Shown piece by piece: positions 41,101 through 48,946 of a DNA stretch of 64,000 bases. Both the position numbers and the translations under genes were made by a program. The stretch lies in the NCBI RefSeq assembly GCF_040436345.1, contig NC_133224.1:8300741-8364740 (forward strand), read 5' to 3'. Below the pieces are notes generated by a model, which made no database searches, was not told the DNA's origin, and saw only the letters and a list, made by a program, of their open reading frames with translations. The first letter of the stretch is position 1, and each line of letters opens with the position of its first letter. The DNA comes from Pagrus major. Lineage: Eukaryota > Chordata > Actinopteri > Spariformes > Sparidae.

Positions 41101-42728
41101 TGACAAGCAAAAGAAGGCTCCTCTTCATCAGTACTAGGGGGCTCTGCAGTGGGGAACAATACCTCAAGAACCTCATTGTCTGGAGAGAGCGTGTGGATGA
41201 AAGACGGCCTGATTTCCTCAGCGGAGCTATGAGGGTGAAGAGACAGACTGTGTTAATTTTATAACATGTACATGCTAAACTTGACACTGTTTCCTTTGTG
41301 TTAAAGCTATAAAAGCAACAAAATGTTCTCTAACTCCTGAGAATTTCTGAATACATGAAATGCTCTCCAACATGTTATACATAAATTAACACACTTAACT
41401 ATAACCATAAAATATTTTCCCCATTCTCCCTGCTACTTACTCCATCCATGGTGTAGATTGATGTTCAAAAAGTCTCTCTGGTGTTTGGGGGTACAGGGTG
41501 AATCTGTCTCTATGGGAGACTGATGCTGCTGTCTGAGTCACCTCATGCTGAGTGAGAGGCAGAGACTGACTAGACTGGTAAGCAGGGGGTTCAGAGTACT
41601 TTCTGTGGGAATTAATCTGTGAACACTGATAATAGGCTTCATTCTGAGGCGCCTGCCTTTGGAGTGAGGGATCCCAGCAGGAGGAGGCTGGGGACGACAG
41701 GCAGCAGTCTGGTGTCTGCGAGGACTGATAGCAGGCCGAGGTCTGAGAGCTCAAGTCACGGTCAGAGGTGGAAAAGGAGGACACTTGGGGCCTGGACCAT
41801 GGGCTGAACCAGAAATTAGCAAAGGGATTTCTTTAACTTTTTACATTTACATTAAGGTTTAAAATATACTAATGAGTATATAAAAGAAATCATGCCTCAT
41901 ATTTAAACTTAGTTATAAACATCACCTATTACAGAACTGTCCAAACAATTGCATCTACTATTGGCTAAAACCCAATGTGATATCATTTTTGCCCTTGTTT
42001 ATACTAATAAATTGTTTAAAACTGGTGGCGTCACTATGAAGGTCAAGATGCTTCTGCAACCATCTGTAAGTTAAGTAATGTCAATCTGACTGCAGTAAAA
42101 TATTGACAAAATGGATACTCTAAACATAAGTGCATGTTTTCATATCTATTTAATCTGTCTTACCGGTGTGTATCTCTGCTCTCCTCCTGACTCATGCTCC
42201 AGCTGCTCTGAGCCAAAAGCTCCCTCTGGCTGCCATGATACCTCTCCAGTACTATGTACACAAGCAAGGAGAAAACTATAAACTCCCTGGGAACAACTAA
42301 GAAACCAAGTTAAAATATAATCATCCCAAATGTTACATGGCTACAATATTGATTTTTACTGGTTTCAACAATGCCAATAAAAAAAATAAGTAGAAAATAT
42401 TAATTAAAAAAGGGATTAAATGTGTGATGAGTGGGAGGAGACCAAATGTAACAGGAAGAGACATAATACATGCCTTGACACAGCCTGTTCATCACAATTG
42501 TTATGAACATGAAGCAATTTACATGAAATCTGATTCTTTTGTTATTATATACTACAACAAGCTGAAGTATGATGTATTATGCTTTTGCTCTGACTGACTT
42601 TGCCTGCTATTGTAGTAGTTGTGGTTGCGTCTGCCCGTCTGTAGACTCTGGGCCCGCAGAACAGCCAGAATCTTCTGGGCTGCCTGGGAAAGATGTCCTG
42701 AGTACAACCTGCTGCTAGACTGCTCCAT
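2853..42728 (-). CDS. poln: DNA polymerase nu, 21 coding exons, 3' end beyond the left edge
   Basis: Family A DNA polymerase that copies past damaged bases and acts in crosslink repair in the nucleus. Exons (minus order): 42728-42599, 42251-42164, 41803-41441, 41226-40022, 38289-38186, 36257-35448, 35333-35164, 34910-34798, 34411-34275, 34103-34035, 33942-33882, 33705-33641, 30325-30242, 29626-29531, 29116-29060, 28857-28801, 27086-27021, 15377-15320, 12876-12796, 5498-5387, 2935-2853. Phases agree at all 20 junctions, giving about 1336 residues so far. Residues 1-885 are poorly conserved. From about residue 888 the protein follows human POLN almost without gaps: inactive exonuclease-like region, thumb ([11 protein letters not shown], then [11 protein letters not shown]), motif A DFCQVELR (Asp1272) and the O-helix (Arg1322, Lys1326, Tyr1330, Tyr1334, Gly1335). 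The rest of the fingers and motif C are not in the window. The start is the first ATG after an in-frame stop, and residues after it resemble the human N-terminus. Identity is near certain; exons 1-2 are less sure. Confidence 0.93.
5243..5286. repeat. (AG)n microsatellite
   Basis: About 22 AG units, 100 bp past the donor of poln exon 20. Confidence 0.95.
5387..5498 (-). CDS. poln: poln exon 20, motif A
   Basis: Residues 1272-1309. It holds palm motif A DFCQVELR with the metal-binding Asp1272, then [15 protein letters not shown]. Human POLN has DFSQIELR here. CA/TG microsatellites lie on both sides of the exon. Confidence 0.95.
5507..5559. repeat. (CA)n microsatellite
   Basis: CA units with one AA interruption, starting 9 bases from the acceptor side of poln exon 20. 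Confidence 0.95.
5618..6180. repeat. MITE-like repeat with a poly-C/poly-A tract inside
   Basis: The left end (TTTCGGGAAAGATTCTTATT, TGATGTCTGTC, TAGCCTAGCCTAGC) and right end (GCTAGCTGAATTTCCCAG, GCTAAGCTAAGCTAAGCTAG, GGTAGCTTCATAATTA) are the halves of a roughly palindromic teleost repeat. Between them sits a run of 24 C and 9 A at 5933-5965. It lies in the poln intron between exons 19 and 20. Confidence 0.5.
7358..7541. mobile_element. Short inverted-repeat MITE, 184 bp
   Basis: TTAAAGCAACATTCTGTA at the left end mirrors TACATAATGTAGCTTTAA at the right. The internal block AGCCACTCTGCCCCCCTATC recurs in inverse orientation near 16450. It lies in the poln intron between exons 19 and 20. Confidence 0.6.
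7739..7938. mobile_element. MITE with perfect 10-bp inverted termini
   Basis: AGGGCTGGGT at 7739-7748 and its exact complement at 7929-7938 bound 200 bp with no coding potential. The internal sequence is AT-rich. Confidence 0.55.
10596..11190. repeat. Probable repeat-derived block in the poln intron
   Basis: GCCCAGTTCAGACCAAAGAT at 10608 and GAGTCTGCCACTG near 11172 look like edges of teleost MITEs. An open frame here (10432-10785, plus) has no protein-like features and no splice logic with poln. Confidence 0.35.
11719..11758. repeat. (CA)n microsatellite
   Basis: CA run with one CG interruption in the intron between poln exons 19 and 20. Confidence 0.9.
12796..12876 (-). CDS. poln: poln exon 19
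   Basis: Residues 1245-1272, [20 protein letters not shown] then WTFLAA, equivalent to human ILTISPRAMFVSSKGHTFLAA, the strand leading into motif A. The exon ends one base into the catalytic Asp codon. Confidence 0.93.
15220..15252. repeat. (CA)n microsatellite
   Basis: CA run about 70 bp past the donor of poln exon 18 (minus-strand sense). Confidence 0.9.
15320..15377 (-). CDS. poln: poln exon 18
   Basis: Residues 1226-1245, [19 protein letters not shown], equivalent to human NIQGISKHPIQITTPKNFK. It is isolated by an 11.6 kb intron upstream, but both phases fit. Confidence 0.9.
16234..16560. mobile_element. Related MITE copy in poln intron 17
   Basis: Opens TTAAAGCAACCTTATGTAG. It carries the complement of the block found at 7430-7500 (GTGCAGAAGTAAGCAATAGG then GGCAGAGTGGCTGAGACAGA). 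The right terminus is not clear. Confidence 0.5.
17424..17464. repeat. (GA)n microsatellite
   Basis: About 20 GA units in the 11.6 kb poln intron. Confidence 0.95.
18353..18381. repeat. (AG)n microsatellite
   Basis: About 14 AG units, ended by GGATGAATG. Confidence 0.9.
21187..21231. repeat. (GA)n microsatellite, one interruption
   Basis: AG/GA run broken once by an extra G. Confidence 0.9.
25680..26015 (+). repeat. Teleost MITE-like repeat (GATTAATC family)
   Basis: Begins CAGGCTGAAACTAATGATTA and ends ATCATTACAGCTCT, so its termini are inverted repeats. Internal blocks such as CAACAGTCCAAAACCCC and ACCAGCAAATGTTT are typical of a repeat I know to be very common in perch-like fish. It lies in poln intron 17 and has no coding potential. 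Confidence 0.6.
27021..27086 (-). CDS. poln: poln exon 17
   Basis: Residues 1204-1225, [20 protein letters not shown] then HP. This is the conserved family A TVTGRLS segment that contacts primer-template DNA; here the Thr of TVTG is Val. Confidence 0.94.
27715..27985 (+). repeat. Truncated copy of the same repeat family
   Basis: Starts GCGCTGCAACTAACAATTAT and shares internal blocks (GTTAATCGATTAGTTATTTG, TTCTCAAATGTCTTG, AAGAAGCTGGAATC) with the 25680 copy. The right terminus is missing. It lies in the poln intron between exons 16 and 17. Confidence 0.55.
28801..28857 (-). CDS. poln: poln exon 16
   Basis: Residues 1185-1203, [19 protein letters not shown], with 11 identical consecutive residues to human POLN. 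Confidence 0.95.
29060..29116 (-). CDS. poln: poln exon 15
   Basis: Residues 1166-1184, [19 protein letters not shown], almost identical to human over the last 13 residues. Acceptor TTTTTGCAG, donor GTCAGT. Confidence 0.95.
29419..29489. repeat. Long (TG)n microsatellite
   Basis: About 35 uninterrupted TG units in the intron between poln exons 14 and 15, the longest pure dinucleotide run in the window. Confidence 0.97.
29531..29626 (-). CDS. poln: poln exon 14
   Basis: Residues 1134-1165, [20 protein letters not shown] and ending STSEAA. The donor GTACGG gives [14 protein letters not shown], the same length as human STSEAVLNALRDLH. Another boundary would add residues. Confidence 0.9.
30242..30325 (-). 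CDS. poln: poln exon 13
   Basis: Residues 1106-1133, containing [20 protein letters not shown], a standard family A thumb motif. The donor GTGTGTA is weak, but it is in the right place for joining to exon 14. Confidence 0.92.
30326..33640 (-). other. poln: poln intron between exons 12 and 13 (3.3 kb)
   Basis: The plus strand is strongly purine-rich at 31190-31480 and 31560-32010. This makes long Ser/Leu/Pro-rich minus-strand open frames that look artificial. No exon seen. Confidence 0.6.
33641..33705 (-). CDS. poln: poln exon 12
   Basis: Residues 1084-1105, [20 protein letters not shown], equivalent to human MESHAIQVNKEEMEKTSALL. Acceptor GTTTCAG, donor GTAAGA. Confidence 0.93.
33882..33942 (-). 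CDS. poln: poln exon 11
   Basis: Residues 1064-1083, [20 protein letters not shown], equivalent to human YGLWQLFRTLELPLIPILA. This opens the polymerase thumb region. Confidence 0.92.
34035..34103 (-). CDS. poln: poln exon 10
   Basis: Residues 1041-1063, [20 protein letters not shown]. The core matches human LKTLYRLTMDLCSKLK. A second possible acceptor nine bases downstream would drop three residues. Confidence 0.9.
34275..34411 (-). CDS. poln: poln exon 9
   Basis: Residues 995-1040, beginning [18 protein letters not shown], which aligns gap-free with human VADFIGLDPRIAAWLIDP. Acceptor CTCTCCAG, donor GTTAGT. Confidence 0.92.
34798..34910 (-). CDS. poln: poln exon 8 with a GC donor
   Basis: Residues 957-994, [20 protein letters not shown] then [13 protein letters not shown], colinear with human [23 protein letters not shown]. 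The only position that keeps frame and homology puts the donor at GCAGGG rather than GT. Confidence 0.9.
35092..35161. repeat. (CA)n microsatellite touching the exon 7 donor
   Basis: About 34 CA units with one TA change. On the coding strand it is (TG)n that merges into the donor of poln exon 7. Confidence 0.97.
35164..35333 (-). CDS. poln: poln exon 7, exonuclease-like region
   Basis: Residues 901-957, reading [13 protein letters not shown] and [17 protein letters not shown]. The equivalent human segment is IYIQIEHSAIWDQ. The donor reads GTCTGTGTG and runs directly into a long (TG)n tract on the coding strand. Confidence 0.9.
35448..36257 (-). CDS. poln: poln exon 6, end of the variable region
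   Basis: An 810-base open exon (residues 631-900). The first part is basic and Pro/Lys-rich. The last residues, [19 protein letters not shown], match the human stretch that opens the conserved part of POLN (ALVITVMYTDGSTQLGADQ as I recall it). Acceptor CTGTAG, donor GTGAGC. Confidence 0.9.
36258..38185 (-). other. poln: poln intron between exons 5 and 6 (1.9 kb)
   Basis: No exon or clear mobile element. It contains an A16 run near 37097 and purine-rich stretches. Open frames here are short and low-complexity. Confidence 0.55.
38186..38289 (-). CDS. poln: poln exon 5
   Basis: Residues 596-630 between acceptor CCCTCTAG and donor GTAAGT. The phase exactly bridges exon 4 (one base over) and exon 6 (phase 0), which is the main support. 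Confidence 0.75.
39400..39725 (-). repeat. AAGTAC-type teleost repeat in poln intron 4
   Basis: On the minus strand it opens CAGTGGTGGAAGGAGTACTG and continues with TTACTTAAGTAAAAGTA-like sequence, a widely scattered teleost repeat. It has no coding potential. Confidence 0.5.
40022..41226 (-). CDS. poln: poln exon 4, large acidic exon
   Basis: A single 1205-base open exon (residues 194-595) between a CTCATAG acceptor and a GTAAGT donor. It is rich in Glu, Asp, Ser and Thr, with no recognisable fold or catalytic motif. It accounts for most of the extra length over human POLN. Confidence 0.82.
41441..41803 (-). CDS. poln: poln exon 3, Ser/Gln-rich
   Basis: Residues 73-194, a low-complexity stretch rich in Ser, Gln and Pro that includes [15 protein letters not shown]. 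Acceptor GGTTCAG and donor GTAAGT are good. No known domain is visible and the segment is probably disordered. Confidence 0.78.
42164..42251 (-). CDS. poln: poln exon 2
   Basis: Residues 44-73, rich in Ser, Gln and Glu, between acceptor ACATAG and donor GTAAGA. Two of three frames are open. Only the frame reading [14 protein letters not shown] joins both neighbouring exons without a stop. Confidence 0.7.
42599..42728 (-). CDS. poln: poln exon 1 (start codon)
   Basis: Encodes residues 1-43, beginning [11 protein letters not shown]. The segment [12 protein letters not shown] resembles LSSVAQKIMSAM near the human POLN start, which anchors this as the first coding exon. An in-frame TAG precedes the ATG. 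The donor GTCAGT is acceptable but not strong, and it leaves one base that fits the next exon. Confidence 0.7.
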
Positions 42729-42965
42729 CTCCTCCCTGCCTGCTACGCTTTCTCTCTACCTGAGGATCTCTTCAACTGTCATTGGCCTAAACAGGACAAA
42801 GGGGAGAGTTGGGTCAGTTACACAGACCTGGTGTTTAAGTGGCATCTCAGGAACACTCAGATAATGTGCAGAAACCTGTTGAACAAGATCTCTAACACGA
42901 ATGCTGCTAATCCTCAAGAAATAGACTTCTGTAATAAAAGAAACTCCACAAAGATAACAATATAC

Positions 42966-42971
42966 TTTATT
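42966..42971 (-). promoter_or_regulatory. haus3: haus3 poly(A) signal
   Basis: AATAAA on the minus strand, 322 bases after the haus3 stop codon and 238 bases before the poln start codon. Confidence 0.6.
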
Positions 42972-43292
42972 CATCAGATGACAACACACAAAAGGAAACA
43001 AGGACATTTTAGAACATCACAAGACACAACATGTCAAAATTTCTTCTCTAATTAGTTTATGTTGTAAAAATTGTTTAAAAACTCAAATGAATTACATGAA
43101 TCTCAATCATTACATAAGCAGCAATGTTCTTATACAATAGAGACTTTATCCCAAGTTGAGTGTCATCTCAAAGATGAGTCAAAGACTACTAAAAAGATTG
43201 ACCTCCATCTGTACTGATCAGATCTCTTCAAACTATACAACACAGGTTGACTCCCTTGGCACAGAAACTCCATGTTGAGGTCATCAGTGCTT

Positions 43293-46200
43293 TTATTGCT
43301 GCCCTCTCTTCGCAGACATTTTGCCCTCCAGATCTTCGACTATTTTCTGCAGCAGCCGTGCATCCAAGTGGAAGTAGATGTATAATTCCCTCTCCCGCCT
43401 GAGGAGGGCATTGCGCTCCAGCTGAGAGCGCTTAGCTTTGACATCCCCCATGATTTCTTGCATTACTTGCTGCAAACTCTGCAGCTGAGACTCTGCTTCC
43501 ACCAGCTTCGACGTCAGCTCCTGTAGACAAAGAAGAGGGATGAGAAATGAAATAACTGGCTTAACAGGTTATGTTAAGAAAACAGATGTGAAACTACATC
43601 AAACATAAGCAGTTTCACAGATACCTAATGAACTAGAAAGTATTTTGTCAATGTACAAACAAAATGGGTCAATATGAAGTCAATTCTACAAGTCATATCA
43701 TGAAGGTGAGGTAGTTGTTTTAAAAAATGGTTATGCAATTTTGATTTCTCATGCTTTTAAAAGTGTACTCATTGAGGTGTTTCAAAGTCGCACTGATGAG
43801 CTAATCCAGGGTGAACTCAGTATGAGCACAGTGTTCTTCAGTTGTACAGAAACAGATGTTAAAATGACATCATATATGCTGTGTATCAAAACAGCCAAAT
43901 TCATTGTAAATTTCCAGTATGTGGAAAAAACTATGGATGCAACTGACAAATATTTTTCTTATGGATTGATCTACAAGTTAGTCTATAAAATTAACAAATA
44001 ACAAATCAAACAAACAAATCCTCATATTTGAGTAGCTGGAGCTTGAAAAATGACTGAAACTAGAGCTGAATGATATTGCAATTGCCATATGAGTCACCCT
44101 TTCCGAAGGAATGGTAATTTTTGCGCTTCATTTCCACAAGGAAAACATAAATGATGAGGTGAATTTTGCTGGAGTTGTACCAAATGAACATGTTCTGTCA
44201 CGTCTACAGGCTGACGCATCTTTATAGGACCACAATGCTTCATTTCTAATGGCAGGTTTTGACACATTTAACCTCAATAAACAATTACATCTTGTGCGAT
44301 CTGGACTTGGCCGTATTGTGATTTTGATAATATTTCAATTTGTTGTTCAGCCCTAACTAAAATGATCATAAAAAAATGATAATGATTAATTATCAAGTAG
44401 TTCCCGATACATTTCTTTCAATTAACTTCACAATTAATCAACAAATTGTTACATTATTGTCATTGTTGATTAAAACATCATCACGTCCTACAACAGAAAA
44501 TATACAGTTGTGTGTAGAAAGTTGAAAACTGTTGAGATTTTGAGTGAGAAAATGTGAATATTCTCAAGCACACAAATACAAACAAACACTGTTCCTGATA
44601 CTAAGCCTTGTGTCACGTCACGCTTAAACCAGTGATTTTATACATGACATGTGTCTTGACATTGTGAAACAAGTGGAAATGTGCAAGCATATTGTGCTAC
44701 CAGCTTCCCTCACCAATAGTGACGAGTGATATAAAAATCAACTGACTCACATTAAGGATTCTGTAACACTCTGTATGGTTGACCAAGTTGACAGTGCATA
44801 AAATAAAAGGAAACAACCCACCTGTGCATTGGGACAGAGCAGCTCCTGGTCAGTGATGGCCATTGGACGTACCTGCGGCCCTAAGACCAGCTGCTGGAAC
44901 TCTGTGTACATTGCCCTGTGGAGAGCCTCACAGTCGCCATTAAGACGAGCAGCTGTGTAGTACTGCTCACGGCCAGCACCGGCTAGGGCATCTCGGGTCA
45001 CCTGGAGGTTGCCTGCGAGGTCATGAGCAGCCTGGTCTAATGCTTCATATGTCCGAAAAGGCTCCGATCGACCGTGGGCTGAATCATGGTCAAGGATCTG
45101 GAGGAGTCTGAGGAGAGAGTTGTGTTCAAGAATTAATTATATTGAAAAGTGAGGCAGCCTGTTAAGAACATATGGCTAACCCTAATCCTAACCCTTTAAA
45201 GTCATTTTAGAAAAAGCAGTTTCAGCTCTAATACAGGTCTATGGTCTACAGTCCACACAGCTTGAGTCATCTTACCTGCTAAAGGCTGCATCCTTGCAGC
45301 TGATGATAGGGTTGTGCCTGGTGTTGATAGCCAGGTCAGGGTGCGCCAGGGACTCGAGTCTGAGGGTCGCCGCTTTATCTTCCTTGACCAGTCTGGTGTT
45401 TACTTCTGCCAGCTGCTTGAGACACGTCCTCCACCTCCTCAACTCCATCTCCTGAGCCAGGTGCACCAGGTTAAAGGACGCCTTCTGGCGGAGTAGGTAG
45501 TCACGTACCTAGAAGGGATTACACATTTTATTTTACTCTGGCTGTTGATTCTTATTTACACACCGTCTTACAATGAGAGGTAGGAGGTGGTTCCGTGTTT
45601 TTTGCAGGATACTGGCAAAAGACATGTTTAAAAAAAATAAAACACCCAGGTTGAAATGGGTGATTTCATCAACTAACCTGATCCTGTCTAGAGGTGTAGT
45701 AGTCCTGCCTGGCCAGTTGCAGAGCCAGGTCTCCCCTCACTACAGGCACATTAATCAACCTGGCTGACTCCCTTAGGGCAGCAGGTACTGGTCCATGGAG
45801 CAGAGCCTCCAGCTCAGCCTCCACCATCTGCAGCTCCTTCCTGGACACAACCTCACGGACATGCAGTGAGGAGGAGGTGGAAATGCTCTGGCAGAGTGAA
45901 GAGATACACAGGAAGGAGAGCTCAAAAGAGGAAGCCAGAAGCATGATAACTTAACAGACAATGAGAACCATGATGTTGTTGGCAAGAGACAAAAAATACG
46001 TCATACATGTCTGCTTTACCTTGGTATGAGAGGACTTCTCGGAGAGCCAGTCCAGTCCAGCCTCGACACTCTTCTCCTCTGCTGTGGCCTGCATCAGTTG
46101 GTGCTGGGTCACAATATGAGACCACTGAAGTCGGGCCATCTCTGTCCTCCTGCGCTCCAACATTCGTTCCTCCCTGTCTCTCCCTTTGTCCTCATTCTCT

Positions 46201-47012
46201 TTCTCCTCCCTACCTTCACAAGAACTGAGGTCAAGGACCTGAAAGCGCTCAGAGCAAGAAGTCTCAACAATGTCGGTGATGCCCTGGAAGAAATGCTTCC
46301 GAGTGAAGGCAGTCAGTGTTTTAGTGTTGAGCTCCTCCTGATGCAGGTAGGGACCCAAGGACAGCTGAGAGAGGAGGACAGGGGGGCTTTTGGAGATAGA
46401 TGGGCTCTGTTTAGCTTCTGGCTGAACCAGAAGATATGAAGCAAGTTTGTTCACCTCATTTGTTAGGTTTTGTAATAGAGTGTTGGTGTCAGCATTCTCA
46501 GCTCCAATGGAAGCACTGGCATCCTTCAACTTACATGCAGCGCTCTCTAGCTCTGCAGAAAGTCGTAGGTCAACATCTGCACGGGAGGTTGCCACAACCT
46601 GCAACCTGTTGTAGCGTCGTTGCTTCAACTCTTTCTCTTTACGCAGTGCCTCGAGCTCTGCCTCCAAATCTTCTATGGCTACATCGCCCTCTGACGCAAA
46701 CATAGAGGATGAAGATGAAGGCCCCAAGATGTTTGCACTGCTTCCATCTGAAGATCCAATGGTTTTAAGGACCTCGCCCAAGGCTGCTTCATCCAGAAGA
46801 GGTTTACCAGACTTCTGTAGCTCTTGAAAAGCGTGCGCCTCCTCCATGGTGAGAACATTGCTCCGGTTGAGGGTCCGACAGACAAAGCGCCAAAAGTGAA
46901 GGTTCTCCGGGGCACAGTCAAACAGCCAGTCGAACTCGGAGGGCTTCAATGATGATGCGCCAGGATAACCTAGACGGCCCAGGGCCTCCACAAACTGTCC
47001 ACCGTCCAACAT
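43293..47012 (-). CDS. haus3: HAUS augmin-like complex subunit 3
   Basis: A coiled-coil subunit of the eight-protein augmin complex. Augmin recruits gamma-tubulin to spindle microtubules so that new microtubules branch from old ones, and it is also needed for centrosome integrity. Five coding exons join in phase: 47012-46020, 45887-45678, 45508-45276, 45107-44822, 43520-43293, giving 649 aa (human about 603). The N-terminus shows [30 protein letters not shown] and [14 protein letters not shown], matching the conserved head of HAUS3. The middle has [20 protein letters not shown] (human MPVVKGDFDLQIAKQDYYTA). The C-terminus has [20 protein letters not shown]. Long Glu/Lys/Leu-rich stretches fit coiled coils. 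The start is the first ATG after a predicted acceptor at 47055. The gene diverges from ptgr1 and lies in tandem with poln. Confidence 0.95.
43925..44490. repeat. Interrupted interspersed repeat (GATTAATC family)
   Basis: The left half (GGATGCAACTGACAAAT to TGAAAAATGACTGAAAC) and right half (ATAATGATTAATTATCAA onward) resemble the two parts of the repeats at 25680 and 27715. It lies in haus3 intron 4 and is split by the element at 44062-44354. Confidence 0.5.
44062..44354. mobile_element. MITE nested in a second repeat (haus3 intron 4)
   Basis: Ends AGAGCTGAA and TTCAGCCCT are near-perfect inverted repeats about 290 bp apart, in the style of teleost hAT-type MITEs. The left flank ends in AAACT and the right flank begins AACTA, a possible short target duplication. 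It interrupts the older repeat at 43925-44490. Confidence 0.55.
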
Positions 47013-47055
47013 GGTAGCTCAGGACTTGTGCCCCCCTTGTTATTGTACTGGGTGT
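47013..47055 (-). other. haus3: haus3 5' UTR part of the first coding exon
   Basis: A GTGTGACAG acceptor (minus strand) sits 43 bases upstream of the haus3 ATG, so the coding exon probably begins here and is spliced to a leader exon near 48700. This is inferred from splice-site sequence only. Confidence 0.5.
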
Positions 47056-48539
47056 CTGTCACACAGCAGCACAGTGTGGATTATTGAGGATTAGGTGAAG
47101 AGATACAAAGAGAGTGAGTGTATGTATAGTAAAGCATATTCACAATCCCTTAAAAGCATAATATGTAAGAATTCTGCATTAAAATATCTAAAAAATGACT
47201 AGACCTTAGTTATATAATTTCATGAGTTGTGTACTTACATTATCCCAAATGTTTCCAAGAATGTTCAAACCCAGAAAAATCCACAAGTTTACTCAAGTTA
47301 ATGGTGCGTTTCAATAGGTCGCTTGCTGCTGGTTCCGTGTTGGGAAGTCGGCGAACGCGACTACATTTAAGGTGAATAAAACCTTAAAATATTACCTCAT
47401 TCCACAAGTGTGTGTCAGCCTGTTACAGCACATAAACGCCTGAAACGGGGTTCAGTTTCTCCATCTTTTGTTTGACCAGGGAAGTCCTGAGTTGATGTGC
47501 ATCAATTGAATCAAGGGTAATTCAGGTATTCAAAAATCTTAGCAGCTACATAGAGCTTGATCTACATCTGCTTTTATTTGTTTATTTTTAATCTATTTAT
47601 TGTCCTTTTTACTGCTCTCTGTGATGTCGTCTTCTTATCGTCTGTGAGTTTGCCTGTTTTATGGCTTTTATTCCTTTTACTTCGCCTCATATTGTCTTTT
47701 TTTGTGTTTTGACATTTTCTGTTCTGCCTTCTTGTGTTAACCCACCTCAGACTATGCTGCCTTGTGTTTGGCTTGACTGATTTGAGTGGTTATTCTGTAA
47801 TATTGTCTTTCCTGCTTTTGCTTGTTTGTCAAAGCACTCTGCGCTGCATAGATCAAGTTTAATATTATTATTATATTATTATTACACTCAGTATGATTAA
47901 CACAGCTCAACAGCACCAAAAAAACAAAAAACAAATGAAAAATGAAGTTGAATCAACAGTTCTAACAAGATCTGAACATTAGAACATAAATCAAGGTATT
48001 ATATTCTTGCACTGCATTAGTATTAAGTTTTCCACTGAAAACTGAGTGTAAACTGTCAGGGACAGGGAGTCTCCACCTTTCATGATTACAAGCGAAGCTA
48101 TTGAGCTATTGAGAAACTGCATTTCTAATTTTTAATGGGAACTAGACCAGCTAAGTGTGTAATGGACATTTGGCAAACAGATCGAGACACATTCAAACAT
48201 TAGTAATGGAAATACACTCTCTCAAAATCATTGATAATACGTAACAGTATGATGCATGAATCGGGCGAGGGTGAATTCGTGGAAATACTTGCCTAACTTT
48301 TGTCTGATTTCACTGTGTTTTGATTACTTTTCATGTGAATCAGCATGACTAATATAATACGCTTACGTTATCAACAACATTAAACACTTCAGTAATCTCA
48401 CAATTAATTTCTGATGGATGGATTACAAATTTAGGCTGAAAGAGGGCACGTATTCGCACGTCATCTGCTGAAGTAATCATCAGAACGCTATCCCTCTTGT
48501 GTTTAGCATGCAAAGTTAAGTTAGCTAACGCTAGCTAGT
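47056..48539 (-). other. haus3: haus3 leader intron (about 1.6 kb)
   Basis: AT-rich, no coding features. It includes a run of TTATTATTATATTATTATTA near 47865. Nothing else stands out. Confidence 0.5.
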
Positions 48540-48900
48540 AAAAATGTAGAAAGCGTGACGTACGCTAGGCCACTAATTACTACAGCGCCTTCAGTTTTGT
48601 CTAAAAAAGTGTGTGTCGTGTGTTATCTTGTCGACAAAAGTCACATTTCAAACTGCCATTGTATAACTTACAACTCGACTCAGGAGCTCCGTCTTGTTAG
48701 CATCCCGTTCTCGCCATTTTCTCTGCCCGCGCCAACATCCGAACTGACAGCACGTCGGCACGCAGAGACAACGCGACGTCCTGCGTCATACGTCGACGAG
48801 GCCGCGTTTAGCTTCCAACCAATCAGATTTAACGCTCGAGGCCGGACTCCCGCCTTCTCTCCTCCCACGCTGCCAACAACTCGCCGCTACCTGCTCCTGT
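48540..48900. promoter_or_regulatory. divergent haus3/ptgr1 promoter, CpG-rich
   Basis: This stretch is much richer in CG dinucleotides than the surrounding AT-rich DNA. It lies between a minus-strand donor (48671) and a plus-strand donor (48947), each the likely end of a leader exon. It contains a TGACGTAC CRE-like site at 48557-48564 inside GCGT/ACGC arms, and no clear TATA box. It most likely serves both genes. Confidence 0.6.
48672..48730 (-). other. haus3: probable haus3 non-coding leader exon
   Basis: A strong GTAAGT donor on the minus strand at 48671-48666 follows GC-rich sequence in the shared promoter. It fits a leader exon spliced to 47055 across a 1.6 kb intron. The upstream limit (transcription start) is a guess. 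Confidence 0.4.
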
Positions 48901-48946
48901 GAGCTCACTCCTTCCTCTGCTGTTTCTTTGTGGAGATCGACAACTG
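48890..48946 (+). other. ptgr1: probable ptgr1 non-coding leader exon
   Basis: A GTAAGTG donor at 48947 ends a stretch just downstream of the CpG-rich promoter. The next good acceptor before the ptgr1 start codon is at 50017, giving a leader intron of about 1.1 kb. The 5' end is not defined. Confidence 0.45.

Noticed and set aside
42164-42251. Alternative reading frame of poln exon 2 ([14 protein letters not shown]...)
   Set aside because: It is open within the exon but meets a stop early in exon 3, so the other frame was chosen.
42756-43007. Minus-strand frame ending MTVEEILR as an N-terminal poln or haus3 exon
   Set aside because: It stops before the poln ATG, overlaps the haus3 3' UTR and poly(A) signal, and splicing it to poln would need an intron of about 20 bases.
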